A stretch of DNA of 64,000 bases from CAADGU01 sp964581605 (GCA_964581605.1 CAZOPF010000011.1:1-64000); one strand, 5' to 3'. Shown: positions 7,647-17,274, counted from the first letter of the stretch. Numbers and translations are program-made. The notes: generated by a model not told the origin, from the sequence alone.

Positions 7647-8966
7647 TCAGGCCAGACAATTCATCACTGCCTGGGCTAATTTGGCGCTGTCGTGCCGCCA
7701 TGGTCGTTGTTCGTCTACCAGGTCGGCCAGAATCAGGGGGATGTCAGTGGGTGGGTCTGGCTGGACGAAGATGGTGTGCCCGCCGCCCGTTTCCGAGGGA
7801 ATGGACAGATTGTTGTTGGCTAATACCACATCTACACAGCCAGTGGGAATATGTTCTAAAAGGGCGCCGACATGATCGGCTACACTGTAATTATCCGTCT
7901 CTCCGGGTTGGATGGCAAGGTTGCAGACGTATACTTTGCGGGCGTGGGTGTGTTGCAAAGCAGCGGCCAGATCGGGCACCAACAGGTTGGGCAGGATGCT
8001 GGTATACAGGCTGCCCGGCCCCATCACGATCAGGTCGGCTTGCAAGATGGCTTGCAAGGTGGGTGGGTATGCCCGCACAGGGGCTGGTTCCAGGTAGACG
8101 CGCTGGATACGGCCGTGTGCCTCTGGAATTGCCGACTCGCCGGATATGCGTGCCACCGTCCCTTCAGCCATGAGCACATCGGCCGTCAGGGTTACATTGG
8201 CCAGTGTGGAGGGCAGCACCCGCCCACGAATGGCGAGTACCTGCTGCGCGGCCAGCAGCGCCTCGTCAAAACTGCCGGTAATGCCCGTCAGCGCCGCCAG
8301 CAGCAGATTGCCAAAAGCGTGCCCTTGCAGGTCGGTACGGCCGTTGCCCGTTGCCCCATTCTCCTCAGCCGTCTTGCCAAAACGATATTGCAGCACCTGG
8401 GTCATCAACGCTTCATCCCGCGCCAATGCGGCGATGTTGTTGCGAAAGTCGCCCGGCGGCAGTACGCCCAGTTCCCGCCGCAGCCGCCCGCTGCTGCCGC
8501 CATCGTCCGCCACGGTGACGATAGCGGTGATATTGGCCGTATGCTCCTTTAGCCCGCGCAGCAGGCTGGGCATGCCGGTGCCGCCGCCGATAGCCACAAT
8601 ATGCGGCCCACGCTGGCGGCGGCTGTGATGGTAGACTGTCTCGGCTAAATCCATGTCCGCCGGGAAAATGGGGGCCACCAGATTGCGCCCAATCTTGAGG
8701 ACGCTGACCAGGATGAGCAAACCACCCACCAAAAAAGTGAGCAACACGCGCAACGGGAGAGGCAGGAATTGGAGGATGAGGGTGTGGTATACGGCCGTTG
8801 GCAGCCACCCCTGTTCCTTTGCCGTTACCAGCAATACGCCCAACCCCATGCCGATCACGGCCGTGCCCACCCCCAGCACCAGCAGCCACCGCTTAATGCC
8901 CATGCCCGGTATCAGCCAGCGTGTGCTGGAAACAAAAATAAAACGCCGAAATGGGTTACGTCTCAT
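7647..8966 (-). CDS. YvcK/CofD-like gluconeogenesis factor, membrane-anchored
   Basis: A 439-residue protein. Residues about 20-95 hold two hydrophobic segments; the rest is a YvcK/YbhK-type domain beginning IVAIGGGTGMPSLLRGL (about 118-134) with VADDGGSSGRLRRELG and PPGDFRNNIAALA, the nucleotide-sugar-binding signatures of the family. In Bacillus YvcK binds UDP-GlcNAc and is needed for growth on gluconeogenic substrates and for cell-shape control. The N-terminal membrane part is an addition relative to the roughly 320-residue Firmicutes form. It lies upstream of gap on the same strand, separated by a MITE-like element. The role here is inferred from family. Confidence 0.88.
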   Translation of the reverse strand: MRRNPFRRFIFVSSTRWLIPGMGIKRWLLVLGVGTAVIGMGLGVLLVTAKEQGWLPTAVYHTLILQFLPLPLRVLLTFLVGGLLILVSVLKIGRNLVAPIFPADMDLAETVYHHSRRQRGPHIVAIGGGTGMPSLLRGLKEHTANITAIVTVADDGGSSGRLRRELGVLPPGDFRNNIAALARDEALMTQVLQYRFGKTAEENGATGNGRTDLQGHAFGNLLLAALTGITGSFDEALLAAQQVLAIRGRVLPSTLANVTLTADVLMAEGTVARISGESAIPEAHGRIQRVYLEPAPVRAYPPTLQAILQADLIVMGPGSLYTSILPNLLVPDLAAALQHTHARKVYVCNLAIQPGETDNYSVADHVGALLEHIPTGCVDVVLANNNLSIPSETGGGHTIFVQPDPPTDIPLILADLVDEQRPWRHDSAKLAQAVMNCLA

Positions 8967-8984
8967 TGGCGGGATGATAACAAA

Positions 8985-9135
8985 TGAGGGCGGTAATCGG
9001 TAATCGGTAATCGGATAACGGTTTACGGATTACGGTATCTGTGGCAGTGGTCATAGCCCTGTGTTATGATCGCGCCCGGTTTCGCAACCCGTAATCCGTA
9101 ATCGGACTTCGGATAACGGGTCACGGATTACGGAG
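8985..9135. repeat. GGTAATC/GGATTACGG repeat spacer
   Basis: This spacer between divergent genes carries three tandem GGTAATC units, then GGATTACGG-type units, and again near 9090-9130. It is partly self-complementary. No promoter was convincing. Confidence 0.6.
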
Positions 9136-9141
9136 TAAAAG

Positions 9142-10206
9142 ATGCGGACTGTTTTTTGGGATTCCGACCATAACACGCTCAAGATGATAGACCAGCGGCG
9201 GCTGCCATTTGAACTGGTAATTGCCGAATATAGCGATTACCGGGCAGTAGCCGAAGCGATTACGGCGATGGTGGTGCGTGGCGCGCCAGCCATTGGCGCA
9301 GCCGCTGCCTTTGGTCTGGCGCTGGCGGCGCAGCAAAGCCGGGCCACCACGCTGGCCGAGTGGCGGGCGGATATGGCCACGGCCGGACAGGTTTTGAATG
9401 CGGCGCGGCCAACGGCCGTGAACCTGGCCTGGGCGGTGCAACGAGTTCTGCGCGTGGCCAATAGTGATGAGGTGACAACGGCAGATGGGGGGGGTACGGC
9501 CGTGCTTGCCGAAGCGCAGCGTATTGCCGACGAGGATGTGGCGCTGAACCGGCGCATGGGTTTTCACGGCGCGGAACTGATTCGGGATGGTGACACCATT
9601 TTGCATCACTGCAATACCGGCGCATTGGCCACGGTGGATTGGGGCACAGCCTTGGGCGTCATCTTTGCCGCCCACGAGCAGGGGAAGAAGATTCACGTGT
9701 TGGTAGACGAAACCCGCCCGCGCCTGCAAGGGGCGCTGTTGACCGCCTGGGAATTGCAGCAGCGAGGCATCCCCTTTGATCTGATTGCCGACAACGCCGC
9801 CGGTCATTTTATGCGTACCGGGCAGGTGAACATCGTCCTGGTGGGGTCAGACCGCACGGCCGCAAACGGCGATGTCGCCAACAAAATCGGCACGTATAAA
9901 CTGGCGGTGGTGGCTAAGGAAAATGGCGTGCCGTTCTATCCTGTGGTGCCCACCAGCACTATTGACCTGGCGCTGGCGCACGGCGATTTGATTCCCATTG
10001 AAGAGCGCGACATGGACGAAGTGCTGACAGTCTTAGGCCAGCCCATCGCCCCGGCGGGCATCACCGCGCGCAACCCCGCTTTTGATGTGACGCCCCATCG
10101 CTACGTGACGGGCATTGTCACGGAAGCGGGCATTGTTTACCCGCCGTTTGAGTTGAATTTGCGCCAGGCGGTGGAGGAAGAGAGGAGAGTTGTCAGTGAA
10201 CAGTGA
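9142..10206 (+). CDS. mtnA: S-methyl-5-thioribose-1-phosphate isomerase
   Basis: A 354-residue enzyme of the methionine salvage pathway that converts methylthioribose 1-phosphate to methylthioribulose 1-phosphate. Family features: VRGAPAIGAAAAFG near residue 46, catalytic C157 in LHHCNTGALAT, and D237 in VGSDRTAANGDVANKIGTY. The length is typical. No other methionine salvage gene is visible in the window, so the rest of the pathway must lie elsewhere. The 3' end runs into a GTGAACA heptamer array. Confidence 0.95.
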   Translation: MRTVFWDSDHNTLKMIDQRRLPFELVIAEYSDYRAVAEAITAMVVRGAPAIGAAAAFGLALAAQQSRATTLAEWRADMATAGQVLNAARPTAVNLAWAVQRVLRVANSDEVTTADGGGTAVLAEAQRIADEDVALNRRMGFHGAELIRDGDTILHHCNTGALATVDWGTALGVIFAAHEQGKKIHVLVDETRPRLQGALLTAWELQQRGIPFDLIADNAAGHFMRTGQVNIVLVGSDRTAANGDVANKIGTYKLAVVAKENGVPFYPVVPTSTIDLALAHGDLIPIEERDMDEVLTVLGQPIAPAGITARNPAFDVTPHRYVTGIVTEAGIVYPPFELNLRQAVEEERRVVSEQ

Positions 10207-10274
10207 ACAGTGAACAGTGAACAGTATGCTCAAACACTGTTCACTGTTTACTGCTTACTGCTCACTGCTCACTA
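10196..10274. repeat. GTGAACA heptamer inverted repeat
   Basis: GTGAACA is repeated about four times (10196-10224) and followed after ATGCTCAAACA by complementary units (CTGTTCACTGTTTACTGC). The array overlaps the last codons of mtnA and ends just before the next start. Confidence 0.75.
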
Positions 10275-10277
10275 AAT

Positions 10278-11072
10278 ATGAGCATCCCCGTAGTCATCAT
10301 GTGCGGCGGGCAGGGCACGCGCATGGGCAATACGCTGACGAAGAAGGAACTGGTGGATATTGGCGGACGGCCGTTGCTGTGGCACGTCATGCGTATCTTT
10401 TCGGCGTATGGGCACAACCGCTTTATTCTGGCGCTGGGCCACCAGGGCGACCAGGTGCGCCGCTACTTTTTGGAATACGAGGCGATGAGCCGGGATGTGA
10501 CCATTCATCTGGCAGATGCCGAAAATGGCAACGGCCGTCCTCACCTGACCTTTCAAGGCGAATATGAACACCCCCCCTGGGAAGTGACGCTGGTGGATAC
10601 GGGCCTGGAGACAGGGCGCGGGGCGCGGCTGGTGAAATTAGCGGATTATCTGGATCAGGGTCGCTTTTTTGTGGCTTATGGTGAAGCGGTAGCGGATATT
10701 GACCTGGCGGCGCTGCTGGCCTTCCATGAAGCACATGGCGGATGGGCCACAGTGACGGGCATTCAGCGCCATTCGCAGTATGGGTTGATTGAGGCGGACG
10801 CGGACGGCCGTGTCACTCATTTTGAAGAGAAACCGCTGCTGCCGTATTGGGTGAATGGGGGGTTTATGCTGTTTGAGACGGCCGTGCTGAACATCCTGCG
10901 TCAGCACTACCGCGACGACCTGTTTGAAACGGACATCATGCCCCTGCTCATGGCCCAGGGGCAGTTGCGCCTTTATCGGCATCCTGGTTACTGGCAATCC
11001 ATGAAAACCTTACAAGATTACATCACGCTCAAAGAAGCGTGGCAGGCCAACCAGCCCTGGCGGGTGTGGTAA
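10278..11072 (+). CDS. Glucose-1-phosphate cytidylyltransferase-like protein
   Basis: A 264-residue nucleotidyltransferase that matches RfbF layout along its length: VVIMCGGQGTRM (5-16), DIGGRPLLWHVM, WEVTLVDTGLETGRGARL (101-118), and the end PLLMAQG...HPGYWQSMKTL. RfbF makes CDP-glucose from CTP and glucose 1-phosphate. The family motif YGDG, whose Asp binds Mg, reads YGEA (134-137), with D140 and D142 still present. The start of the signature is CGGQGTRM rather than AGGLGTRL. It is immediately followed by a CDP-glucose dehydratase-like gene, which supports the call. Activity with the altered motif is uncertain. Confidence 0.85.
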   Translation: MSIPVVIMCGGQGTRMGNTLTKKELVDIGGRPLLWHVMRIFSAYGHNRFILALGHQGDQVRRYFLEYEAMSRDVTIHLADAENGNGRPHLTFQGEYEHPPWEVTLVDTGLETGRGARLVKLADYLDQGRFFVAYGEAVADIDLAALLAFHEAHGGWATVTGIQRHSQYGLIEADADGRVTHFEEKPLLPYWVNGGFMLFETAVLNILRQHYRDDLFETDIMPLLMAQGQLRLYRHPGYWQSMKTLQDYITLKEAWQANQPWRVW

Positions 11073-12080
11073 GTGGAGAGAACTTTGGACACTCAATTCT
11101 GGCAAGACAAACGAGTATTTATCACCGGCTGCACCGGGCTGTTGGGGTCGTGGCTGACCGAGGCATTGGTGGCGGCCGGGGCCGATGTGGTGGGGCTGGT
11201 GCGCGATTATGTGCCGCAGTCACAGCTTTATCGCTCCGGCACGGTGGAGCGCATCAAAGTGGTGCGTGGTGAGTTGTGCGACTATGACCTGCTGGAACGC
11301 ACCCTGGCCGAATACGAGATCAAATACATTTACCATCTGGCTGCCCAAACCATCGTTGGCATTGCCAACCGCGCCCCCATGTCCACCTTCGAGACCAATA
11401 TCCGGGGTACCTACATGCTGCTGGAAGCGGCGCGGCGCAATCCCACTGTGCAAGGCATATTGGTTGCCAGCAGTGACAAGGCATATGGCGACCAACCCGA
11501 CTTGCCTTACCTGGAATCGGCCCCCCTGCAAGGCAAACACCCCTATGATGTGAGCAAAAGTTGCGCGGACTTGATTGCCCAGGCGTATGCTCGCAGCTAT
11601 CAGTTGCCGGTTATCGTCAGCCGTTGCGCCAACCTGTACGGCGGCGGCGATTTGAACTGGAACCGCATTTTGCCGGGCACGATTCGCAGTGTGCTGCAAG
11701 GGGAACGGCCGATTGTGCGCTCTGATGGTACTTTCAAGCGGGATTATTTGTATGTGAAAGATGCCGTGCGTGGCTACATGATGGCGGCGCGTTGTTTTGC
11801 CGAGACGCAGTTTTATGGCGAGGCGTTTAACTTTGGCGTGGGCCACCCGGAAATGGCGCTGGACGTGGTGCAAACGATCATCAAGGTGGCCGGAAGACCG
11901 GACCTGACGCCCATTATCTTGAACGAGGTGAAAAACGAGATTCAAGACCAATATCTCTGCTCTGACAAGGCGGGCAAAATCTTGGGTTGGTCGCCGCAGT
12001 ATTCGCTGGAAGAGGGGCTGGCGGAGACGATGGCCTGGTACCGCGCTTTTTTAGGGCTACCGGTAATCGCTAATCGGTAA
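11073..12080 (+). CDS. CDP-glucose/NDP-sugar 4,6-dehydratase-like SDR
   Basis: A 335-residue extended short-chain dehydrogenase: TGCTGLLGSW (18-27) for NAD binding, SSDKAYG (133-139), and Y158/K162 of the YxxxK pair. SSDKAYGD and the region ANLYGGGDLNWNRILPGTIR agree with CDP-glucose 4,6-dehydratase (RfbG), which makes CDP-4-keto-6-deoxyglucose for 3,6-dideoxysugars. It starts with GTG at the base after the TAA of the cytidylyltransferase, so the two are almost certainly co-translated. The later enzymes of the pathway are not nearby. Confidence 0.87.
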   Translation: MERTLDTQFWQDKRVFITGCTGLLGSWLTEALVAAGADVVGLVRDYVPQSQLYRSGTVERIKVVRGELCDYDLLERTLAEYEIKYIYHLAAQTIVGIANRAPMSTFETNIRGTYMLLEAARRNPTVQGILVASSDKAYGDQPDLPYLESAPLQGKHPYDVSKSCADLIAQAYARSYQLPVIVSRCANLYGGGDLNWNRILPGTIRSVLQGERPIVRSDGTFKRDYLYVKDAVRGYMMAARCFAETQFYGEAFNFGVGHPEMALDVVQTIIKVAGRPDLTPIILNEVKNEIQDQYLCSDKAGKILGWSPQYSLEEGLAETMAWYRAFLGLPVIANR

Positions 12081-12129
12081 TCGGTGTCTGACTTGTTTAC
12101 CGATTACCGATAACTGATTACCGATTACC
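12060..12129. repeat. GGTAATC inverted repeat spacer
   Basis: GGTAATCGCTAATCGGTAAT is followed by the complementary CCGATTACCGATAACTGATT after a 15-base centre. The units are 7-mers and the array overlaps the 3' end of the dehydratase gene. Confidence 0.7.
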
Positions 12130-12915
12130 ATGTTCTTCTTCCTCTCTAAAACCACCCCTCTCTTTATTTATCCCATTGGTCTGGTTTGTATCCTGCTTAT
12201 CGTGGCGATTTTTTTGTGGCGGCGGCGGGGGTGGCAAACGGCCGTGCTCCTCTCCGCCTTCCTCCTCCTCTATTTTGCGGCCAATCCACTGGTCTCGTTG
12301 TGGCTGGCGCGGTCATTGGAGTGGGACTATTTGCCGCCCGACCCGCTGCCGCAGGTGGATGCCATTGTGGTGCTAGGCGGCAGCACGACGATTGCCGGGT
12401 ATCCGCAGACGACGGTAGGGCTGAATGAAGCGGCCGACCGGCTGTGGTATGCCGCCTGGTTGTACCAGCAAGGGGTGGCTGACCGGCTCTTGCTGACGGG
12501 TGGCAAGCTGCCTGGTAATCCGTCCTCAGAGGCAGAGCGGATGGCTGAGGCGCTGCGGCAGCTGGGTGTGCCAGACGAGGCGATGTTGCTGGAGCCGCAA
12601 TCTATAAATACGTATGAAAATGCGTTGTTTAGCAAACCGATTTTGCAGGCATATGAGGCGGAAATGGTCTTGTTGGTGACGTCGGCGTTGCACATGCCAC
12701 GAGCGGCCGCTATTTTTGAAAAACAGGGCATTAAAGTGATTCCGGCACCCACTGATTATCAATATGTGGAACCAGAATGGGCTGAGGGAGAGGGGAGTGG
12801 TTGGTTTTATGGGGTGTTAAGTTTGCTGCCGGATGCTGATTCTTTAGAATTAACAACCAGTGTGATGAAGGAGTATGTGGGGATTTTGATTTATGGGCTG
12901 CGGGGTTGGCTATAG
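12130..12915 (+). CDS. YdcF/ElyC-like DUF218 membrane protein
   Basis: A 261-residue protein with two N-terminal membrane segments (about 13-30 and 38-58) and a DUF218 domain: DAIVVLGGSTT near 80, LLLTGG near 120, SSEAERMAEAL, and LLVTSALHMPRA near 185. Members such as ElyC and SanA act in cell-envelope assembly; a few bind nucleotide-like ligands. The position after the CDP-sugar genes suggests an envelope role. It faces the convergent glycosyltransferase gene. Confidence 0.88.
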   Translation: MFFFLSKTTPLFIYPIGLVCILLIVAIFLWRRRGWQTAVLLSAFLLLYFAANPLVSLWLARSLEWDYLPPDPLPQVDAIVVLGGSTTIAGYPQTTVGLNEAADRLWYAAWLYQQGVADRLLLTGGKLPGNPSSEAERMAEALRQLGVPDEAMLLEPQSINTYENALFSKPILQAYEAEMVLLVTSALHMPRAAAIFEKQGIKVIPAPTDYQYVEPEWAEGEGSGWFYGVLSLLPDADSLELTTSVMKEYVGILIYGLRGWL

Positions 12916-12932
12916 GTGATGGGTGGGTGGCC

Positions 12933-15416
12933 TTACGGCCGTACCGAATCGCCCCATGACAGTTCGCCCAAAATGAAATGGTCTGTGCCTGTTTCAGTTA
13001 ACCATCGCTGCCCGGTGGCGGGCTGATATAGCCCCATTTGAACGGTGTAGCTGCCAGGGGGCAGGTCATGGGGCAGGGGGATGGTGTGGGTGTGCAGCAA
13101 AGCATCACCCGGCCGCCAGCCAGCCCATTCTGCGCCCAGCCCATCCCATTGAGCCACCAGTTCGCCCTGTTCGTTGAGCAGGTGAATAAAGATTTTGACG
13201 GGCTGTTGGGGGCCTTTTTGCTGCCAGGCGGTGTTGATTTGTAAGGTGTCTGTGGTCACGGCCGTCGCCATAACTGCGCTCATCAGCCCAATTTCCCCGC
13301 TATCGTGGCGATAAAGAGCCAGTGGCTCTATCTCTGGAATGGCCAGGGGGGGAATCTGGTAAATGGTGTAATGGTCTCGCTCTGCCCGCACAGGCCAGGA
13401 TTGAATGAGGGCGGTGATGGTGGGGGATACGGCCGTCTCTTTAGCCAATACCAGCCAGCGCCCGGCCGCATTCGGGATGATGAGGGCGGCCGCCGGGTCA
13501 ACCCAATGGAGCGCGAGATCATTGCTGTTGAATTGGGCAAAATCTGAAGGCAAAACCTCATCAAGTTGCCTGCCTGCCAGCACCACATCCACCGGGCCGC
13601 CAGTAGCTGGCACCTCGTACAGAAAGAGGCTGTAACCAATTTTGGCAATTGGTTCCCGTTCGCGGAACCAGGCAAACTGGTCATGGTTGGCAAAGTGGAC
13701 GCCTTGTAAGTTGGTGGCGCTGATGGCGTAAATGCCTGGGGCAGGATCAAGGGGGTAATACGGCCGTGCCGCTGGGTTCATCAGGCGTGGTGGCCAGCTA
13801 TCCAACCCTTTGTAGGCAATGCCATAATACGCTGGCCGCGCCTCGCCAAAATAACTCAGCCATACCTCAGACACATCGTTTTCGTCCATCCACGTTTGCA
13901 GCTTGTTCAAATCCTGCCCCCAATCCAGGTTGCTATCCACCAGATAGCGCCAGCCATTGTCTGGCCCACCCGCCAGCAGGTTAAAGTAGCTCAGGTAGTG
14001 GGGATAAATCCAGAGGGCAATGAGGGTTAGCAGGGCGAAGGTGGCGTAAAACGTAAAACGTAATACGTTGTCCGTAAACCGTAATCGGTAATGGGTGATC
14101 GGCAAGCCATCTGCCGACGGTGGACTGCGGAATTCGGCAAAAGCGTAGGCGATGAACACGGCCGTAAACGGCAGTATCGGTAGTAAGTGGCGGTAGCCCA
14201 GGTTAATCTCACTGGTTAAGGCAATGGCAAAGTAGCCGAGCGGTGGGATGAGTAGGGCGGCGTCGTTGAAAAGGGGGAAGTGTGCGGCGTGAGGCGTGAG
14301 GCGTGAGGCGTGATCCGTAATCGAACGGCGGGCTTCCGCCAGGTAATACACAAGGCGCAGCGAGACGGCCGTGCCCAGCAGTACCAGCGTAGGTAGCGGC
14401 GTTTTAAGCAGAAAGGCCACCGGGAAGTAATACCACCAGCCATGGCTGCTGTATTGCCCCATTAAAAATGCGGCCGTTTCCACCTGTAATCGGCCGCCAA
14501 TATCCGCTAACTGTTCGATATGATGCGAGAGGGGAATGGTTAAACCGGCCAACTGGGTTAGTGTGGGCAGATCGGTCGGTAATGTGCCAATTTGGAAACC
14601 ATACCCTGCCCATAAGGTGAAGAAGGCGGCCGTGGGAAAGAGGAGACAGAAACGCAGGAGGGCACGCCAGGGAAATTGGTGATGGGTTCGGCGGCTGTCT
14701 TGCCGGCGGCTGTCTTGCCGGCGGCCGCCATGCCATTGGGCTGCTACCCCCATCACAACCACCAGGCCAAACAAAGGCACAAACAAACCAGCGGTGAACT
14801 TGGTATTTTGCAGCAGGCCAAAACTAATACCGGCCAGGAGGGCATGAATAGTGGACGGCCGTGTCCAATACCGCCATATCCCCCAACCAGCGATAGTTGC
14901 CCCCAATGCCAGCCCCAAATCTGTGGTTGCCAGTTGGCCGTGTGCCAGAATGTTGGGGTCCAGGGCAATGAGGATAAGCGCGAGCAGCCCGGCCCATTTC
15001 TGGCGTGATAGTTGCCATGCCCAACGCCCGGTTACGGCCGCCAGTAGCATGGCTAACCAGATGGTGGGCAGCCGCGCCAGAAAGATAACATGAGCCACAT
15101 CATTGCCAATTTCCCAAAGAAATAATTCGGCCGGACGGTGAAAACTGATTTCTTGCCAGGAGGGATCATCGGTTGGGAGCTTCACCTGGGGGTCATTGGC
15201 TAACAGGAGGGTGGTCAGGGCGTTGAGACCCAGCGGGTGGCCCACGCGCATGTGCCGGTTTTCGCCGCGCACATAAGCCAGACCGCGCACAATGAAGCCC
15301 TGTTCATCAAAAGTGGGCGCCAGCGTCACCATGCTGCTGAGGGAAAGGGCGAACATGAACAGGAGAACGGCCGTACCCCACCAGAGAGAGTGTATGCCCT
15401 TCAACCGATGCGTCAC
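12933..15416 (-). CDS. GT39/PMT-type membrane glycosyltransferase with C-terminal beta domain
   Basis: An 827-residue protein with about 10-12 membrane segments in residues 10-480. FDEQGFIVRGLAYVR in the first extracytoplasmic loop carries the acidic DE pair used by lipid-linked-sugar glycosyltransferases of the GT-C fold. A VDSNLDWGQDLNKLQTWM segment (about 500) is shared with the gene at 19219. A C-terminal soluble region has LLNEQGELVAQ, also found in the genes at 17275 and 31408. Three short-unit repeat blocks (14043-14100, 14284-14322, 14686-14732) lie in frame in this gene. Likely mannosyl- or other transferase acting on envelope molecules; substrate unknown. Confidence 0.8.
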   Translation of the reverse strand: MTHRLKGIHSLWWGTAVLLFMFALSLSSMVTLAPTFDEQGFIVRGLAYVRGENRHMRVGHPLGLNALTTLLLANDPQVKLPTDDPSWQEISFHRPAELFLWEIGNDVAHVIFLARLPTIWLAMLLAAVTGRWAWQLSRQKWAGLLALILIALDPNILAHGQLATTDLGLALGATIAGWGIWRYWTRPSTIHALLAGISFGLLQNTKFTAGLFVPLFGLVVVMGVAAQWHGGRRQDSRRQDSRRTHHQFPWRALLRFCLLFPTAAFFTLWAGYGFQIGTLPTDLPTLTQLAGLTIPLSHHIEQLADIGGRLQVETAAFLMGQYSSHGWWYYFPVAFLLKTPLPTLVLLGTAVSLRLVYYLAEARRSITDHASRLTPHAAHFPLFNDAALLIPPLGYFAIALTSEINLGYRHLLPILPFTAVFIAYAFAEFRSPPSADGLPITHYRLRFTDNVLRFTFYATFALLTLIALWIYPHYLSYFNLLAGGPDNGWRYLVDSNLDWGQDLNKLQTWMDENDVSEVWLSYFGEARPAYYGIAYKGLDSWPPRLMNPAARPYYPLDPAPGIYAISATNLQGVHFANHDQFAWFREREPIAKIGYSLFLYEVPATGGPVDVVLAGRQLDEVLPSDFAQFNSNDLALHWVDPAAALIIPNAAGRWLVLAKETAVSPTITALIQSWPVRAERDHYTIYQIPPLAIPEIEPLALYRHDSGEIGLMSAVMATAVTTDTLQINTAWQQKGPQQPVKIFIHLLNEQGELVAQWDGLGAEWAGWRPGDALLHTHTIPLPHDLPPGSYTVQMGLYQPATGQRWLTETGTDHFILGELSWGDSVRP
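14686..14732. repeat. 15-bp tandem repeat inside glycosyltransferase gene
   Basis: GGCGGCTGTCTTGCC is repeated about three times and encodes RRQDSRRQDSRR on the minus strand. It is a cytoplasmic-looking basic loop; the period is a multiple of three and keeps the frame. Confidence 0.7.
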
Positions 15417-15510
15417 AGAATTTTCCTGATTGGTAGCGATTTAGAAGAAACAGCGACTAAACAAAACAATCAAAATCAGTTCCATCTCCAAAGATTGAAC
15501 TAACCTGCTA

Positions 15511-15543
15511 ACCCCGGCAGGAAACTATCTTTCCTGCCGGGGT
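15511..15543. repeat. Perfect 14-bp hairpin with CTATC loop
   Basis: ACCCCGGCAGGAAA (15511-15524) pairs with its complement at 15530-15543 around CTATC. There is no T-run on either side. It sits between two minus-strand genes and resembles the hairpin at 33725-33757, whose loop is also built around CTAT. Confidence 0.75.
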
Positions 15544-15594
15544 ATGGTATTGGCAGAGAAATTGGGCCAGAGCAAGCCCGCTTTCTCTTGTTTG

Positions 15595-17181
15595 TTAATT
15601 ATCCAACGGCGTAATTCTTAGATACTCAAAACGGCCGGTGGAATTGCTGTATTCGTCCGTTGAGGCAAATACGCCAAAATAGGGGCCAAGCTCCCATGGG
15701 GACTCATCATGGGGATAGGTATACTCCAGATGATTATTCACAAAGAATTTGATCTCTGTTTCTCGAACTTCCACACGATAATCATTGAACCCACTGGCAT
15801 AAATATCTAATTCAACCACATTGTCCTCATCAATGTCGCCCAGCCGCTTGAGCGGGCTGCCGCCACAGGTGGGGCAATAGACCAGTTCATCCACCCGTTC
15901 CCACAACAGGCGCATGTTATAGTCGGCATACCAGATGAGATTGGTGGTATAGAAATGGTTGAAACAGTTGGTGTGGGCATAAAGACCCAGAATCGTAGAC
16001 CAGTCAGGGCAGGGCTGGCCGTTCCAGTCACCACCGAAAACAACCCCATGAGAAACCAGATTGCCCAGGTTCGCCGGTCTGGAGCGGAACTCAATAGAAT
16101 AGGGCGGAATGGGTGCCTGCTTCATGGGGCTGGCGATAGCCCAATCCCAGGAATCTTCCACACGCAAGATGACCCAACCGGTCTCATCTGTGCGTTCATA
16201 CCAGGAGTCAATTTCTTCTAGAAAAGTGAGCCGGCGCAGCGCTTCTTTCAAGGTTGGCCCAGACCAGCCGGTTTGATTGTCGGTGAATTCGTCATAGTAT
16301 GCGCCAACAACCCGGACGACATTTGACCAATCGCTATATTCACCGCCGCCAAAAGCACGAATACGGTAATAATACTCGTTGTTTGGCGATGGCTGGTGGG
16401 TGTTGATGAGCATAGAATTTACGGTGCCCAAGTCAGTGGTTGTAACGCCTGAGGCAAAGGTGGCGCTCTGTGATTCTTGCATCTGATACCCGCTCAGATA
16501 GGGGTAGCTGGGCAATGTCCAGTTCATTTGCCAATCGTTAGAACTGTTTGGCCGGGTGGCGGAGAGGGTGGGGGCGGTTGGCGGTGGCGGCACTGGTTTG
16601 AAAATAATAGGCAGGTAGGTGACACTGTCTTCTACCATGGTGGTGAGGCTGATGGTGGCCGTAGCAGTCACATAGCTTTGGGAGGTGGCGGTGATGACGG
16701 CCGTATCACTATCCCCCTCATTTGCCGTACCAGGAATGTCCACATCTACCTGAATTGGCGTGCCGGCCCCGGCCGTCAGGGTGACAATATCCGTTGACAA
16801 GGCGGTGCCCCAATTGGCGGCAAACGTCAGGGCAAAGGTGTCGGTGGTGGTGCCGGTGTTGCTGAGTACCAACAGGTAGGTAACAGTTTCACTGGCCGAG
16901 CCTAATTGAGCGGTCTCGCCAGACCAGGCAGCGCCGTATGTAGGCTCGCCAACAGGTGCCTGAATGGTGTGCCCGTTTATGTACGCGGCCAGGGCGTTCT
17001 CGAACGAAACAGTTGTGGTGACCGGCTGTGTAACCGGGCCAGCCTGGGATGGGCGGCTACCACTGTGGGCGGCAACGGCCGTAACCAATGCCTGAACAAT
17101 GAACAACAATAGTCCCAAAGCGGTAACGGCCGTTATGGTTAAGGCTATCCGCCTGTTTGTGTAAGCAAATGATCGTTGCAT
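15595..17181 (-). CDS. Secreted multi-domain protein with fibronectin-like and LamG-like domains
   Basis: A 528-residue protein starting MQRSFAYTNRRIALTI at 17181, with an AAGGAT site just upstream; a longer frame exists but lacks a ribosome-binding site. Residues about 11-38 form a signal or anchor segment. A DUF11-like beta domain (about 90-190, VTYLLVLSNTGTTTDTF), a short linker, a fibronectin III-like domain (about 200-300, ending YYYRIRAFGGGEYSDWSNV) and a LamG/concanavalin-like C-terminal domain (about 310-528) follow. Cys pair CPTCGG near 435. Likely a surface or extracellular binding protein. Function unknown. Confidence 0.75.
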   Translation of the reverse strand: MQRSFAYTNRRIALTITAVTALGLLLFIVQALVTAVAAHSGSRPSQAGPVTQPVTTTVSFENALAAYINGHTIQAPVGEPTYGAAWSGETAQLGSASETVTYLLVLSNTGTTTDTFALTFAANWGTALSTDIVTLTAGAGTPIQVDVDIPGTANEGDSDTAVITATSQSYVTATATISLTTMVEDSVTYLPIIFKPVPPPPTAPTLSATRPNSSNDWQMNWTLPSYPYLSGYQMQESQSATFASGVTTTDLGTVNSMLINTHQPSPNNEYYYRIRAFGGGEYSDWSNVVRVVGAYYDEFTDNQTGWSGPTLKEALRRLTFLEEIDSWYERTDETGWVILRVEDSWDWAIASPMKQAPIPPYSIEFRSRPANLGNLVSHGVVFGGDWNGQPCPDWSTILGLYAHTNCFNHFYTTNLIWYADYNMRLLWERVDELVYCPTCGGSPLKRLGDIDEDNVVELDIYASGFNDYRVEVRETEIKFFVNNHLEYTYPHDESPWELGPYFGVFASTDEYSNSTGRFEYLRITPLDN

Positions 17182-17274
17182 ATCCTTATCTAATCTACCT
17201 CCAAAATCCTTTGAACATGTTGTTTTTGTGCTTGAGGCTGCCAGACACAAAACGTATGAATCATATCCGCTTGA

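Noticed and set aside
8967..9141. SAM-type riboswitch before mtnA
   Set aside because: The spacer is made of GGTAATC repeats, without the conserved core of any SAM riboswitch I know.
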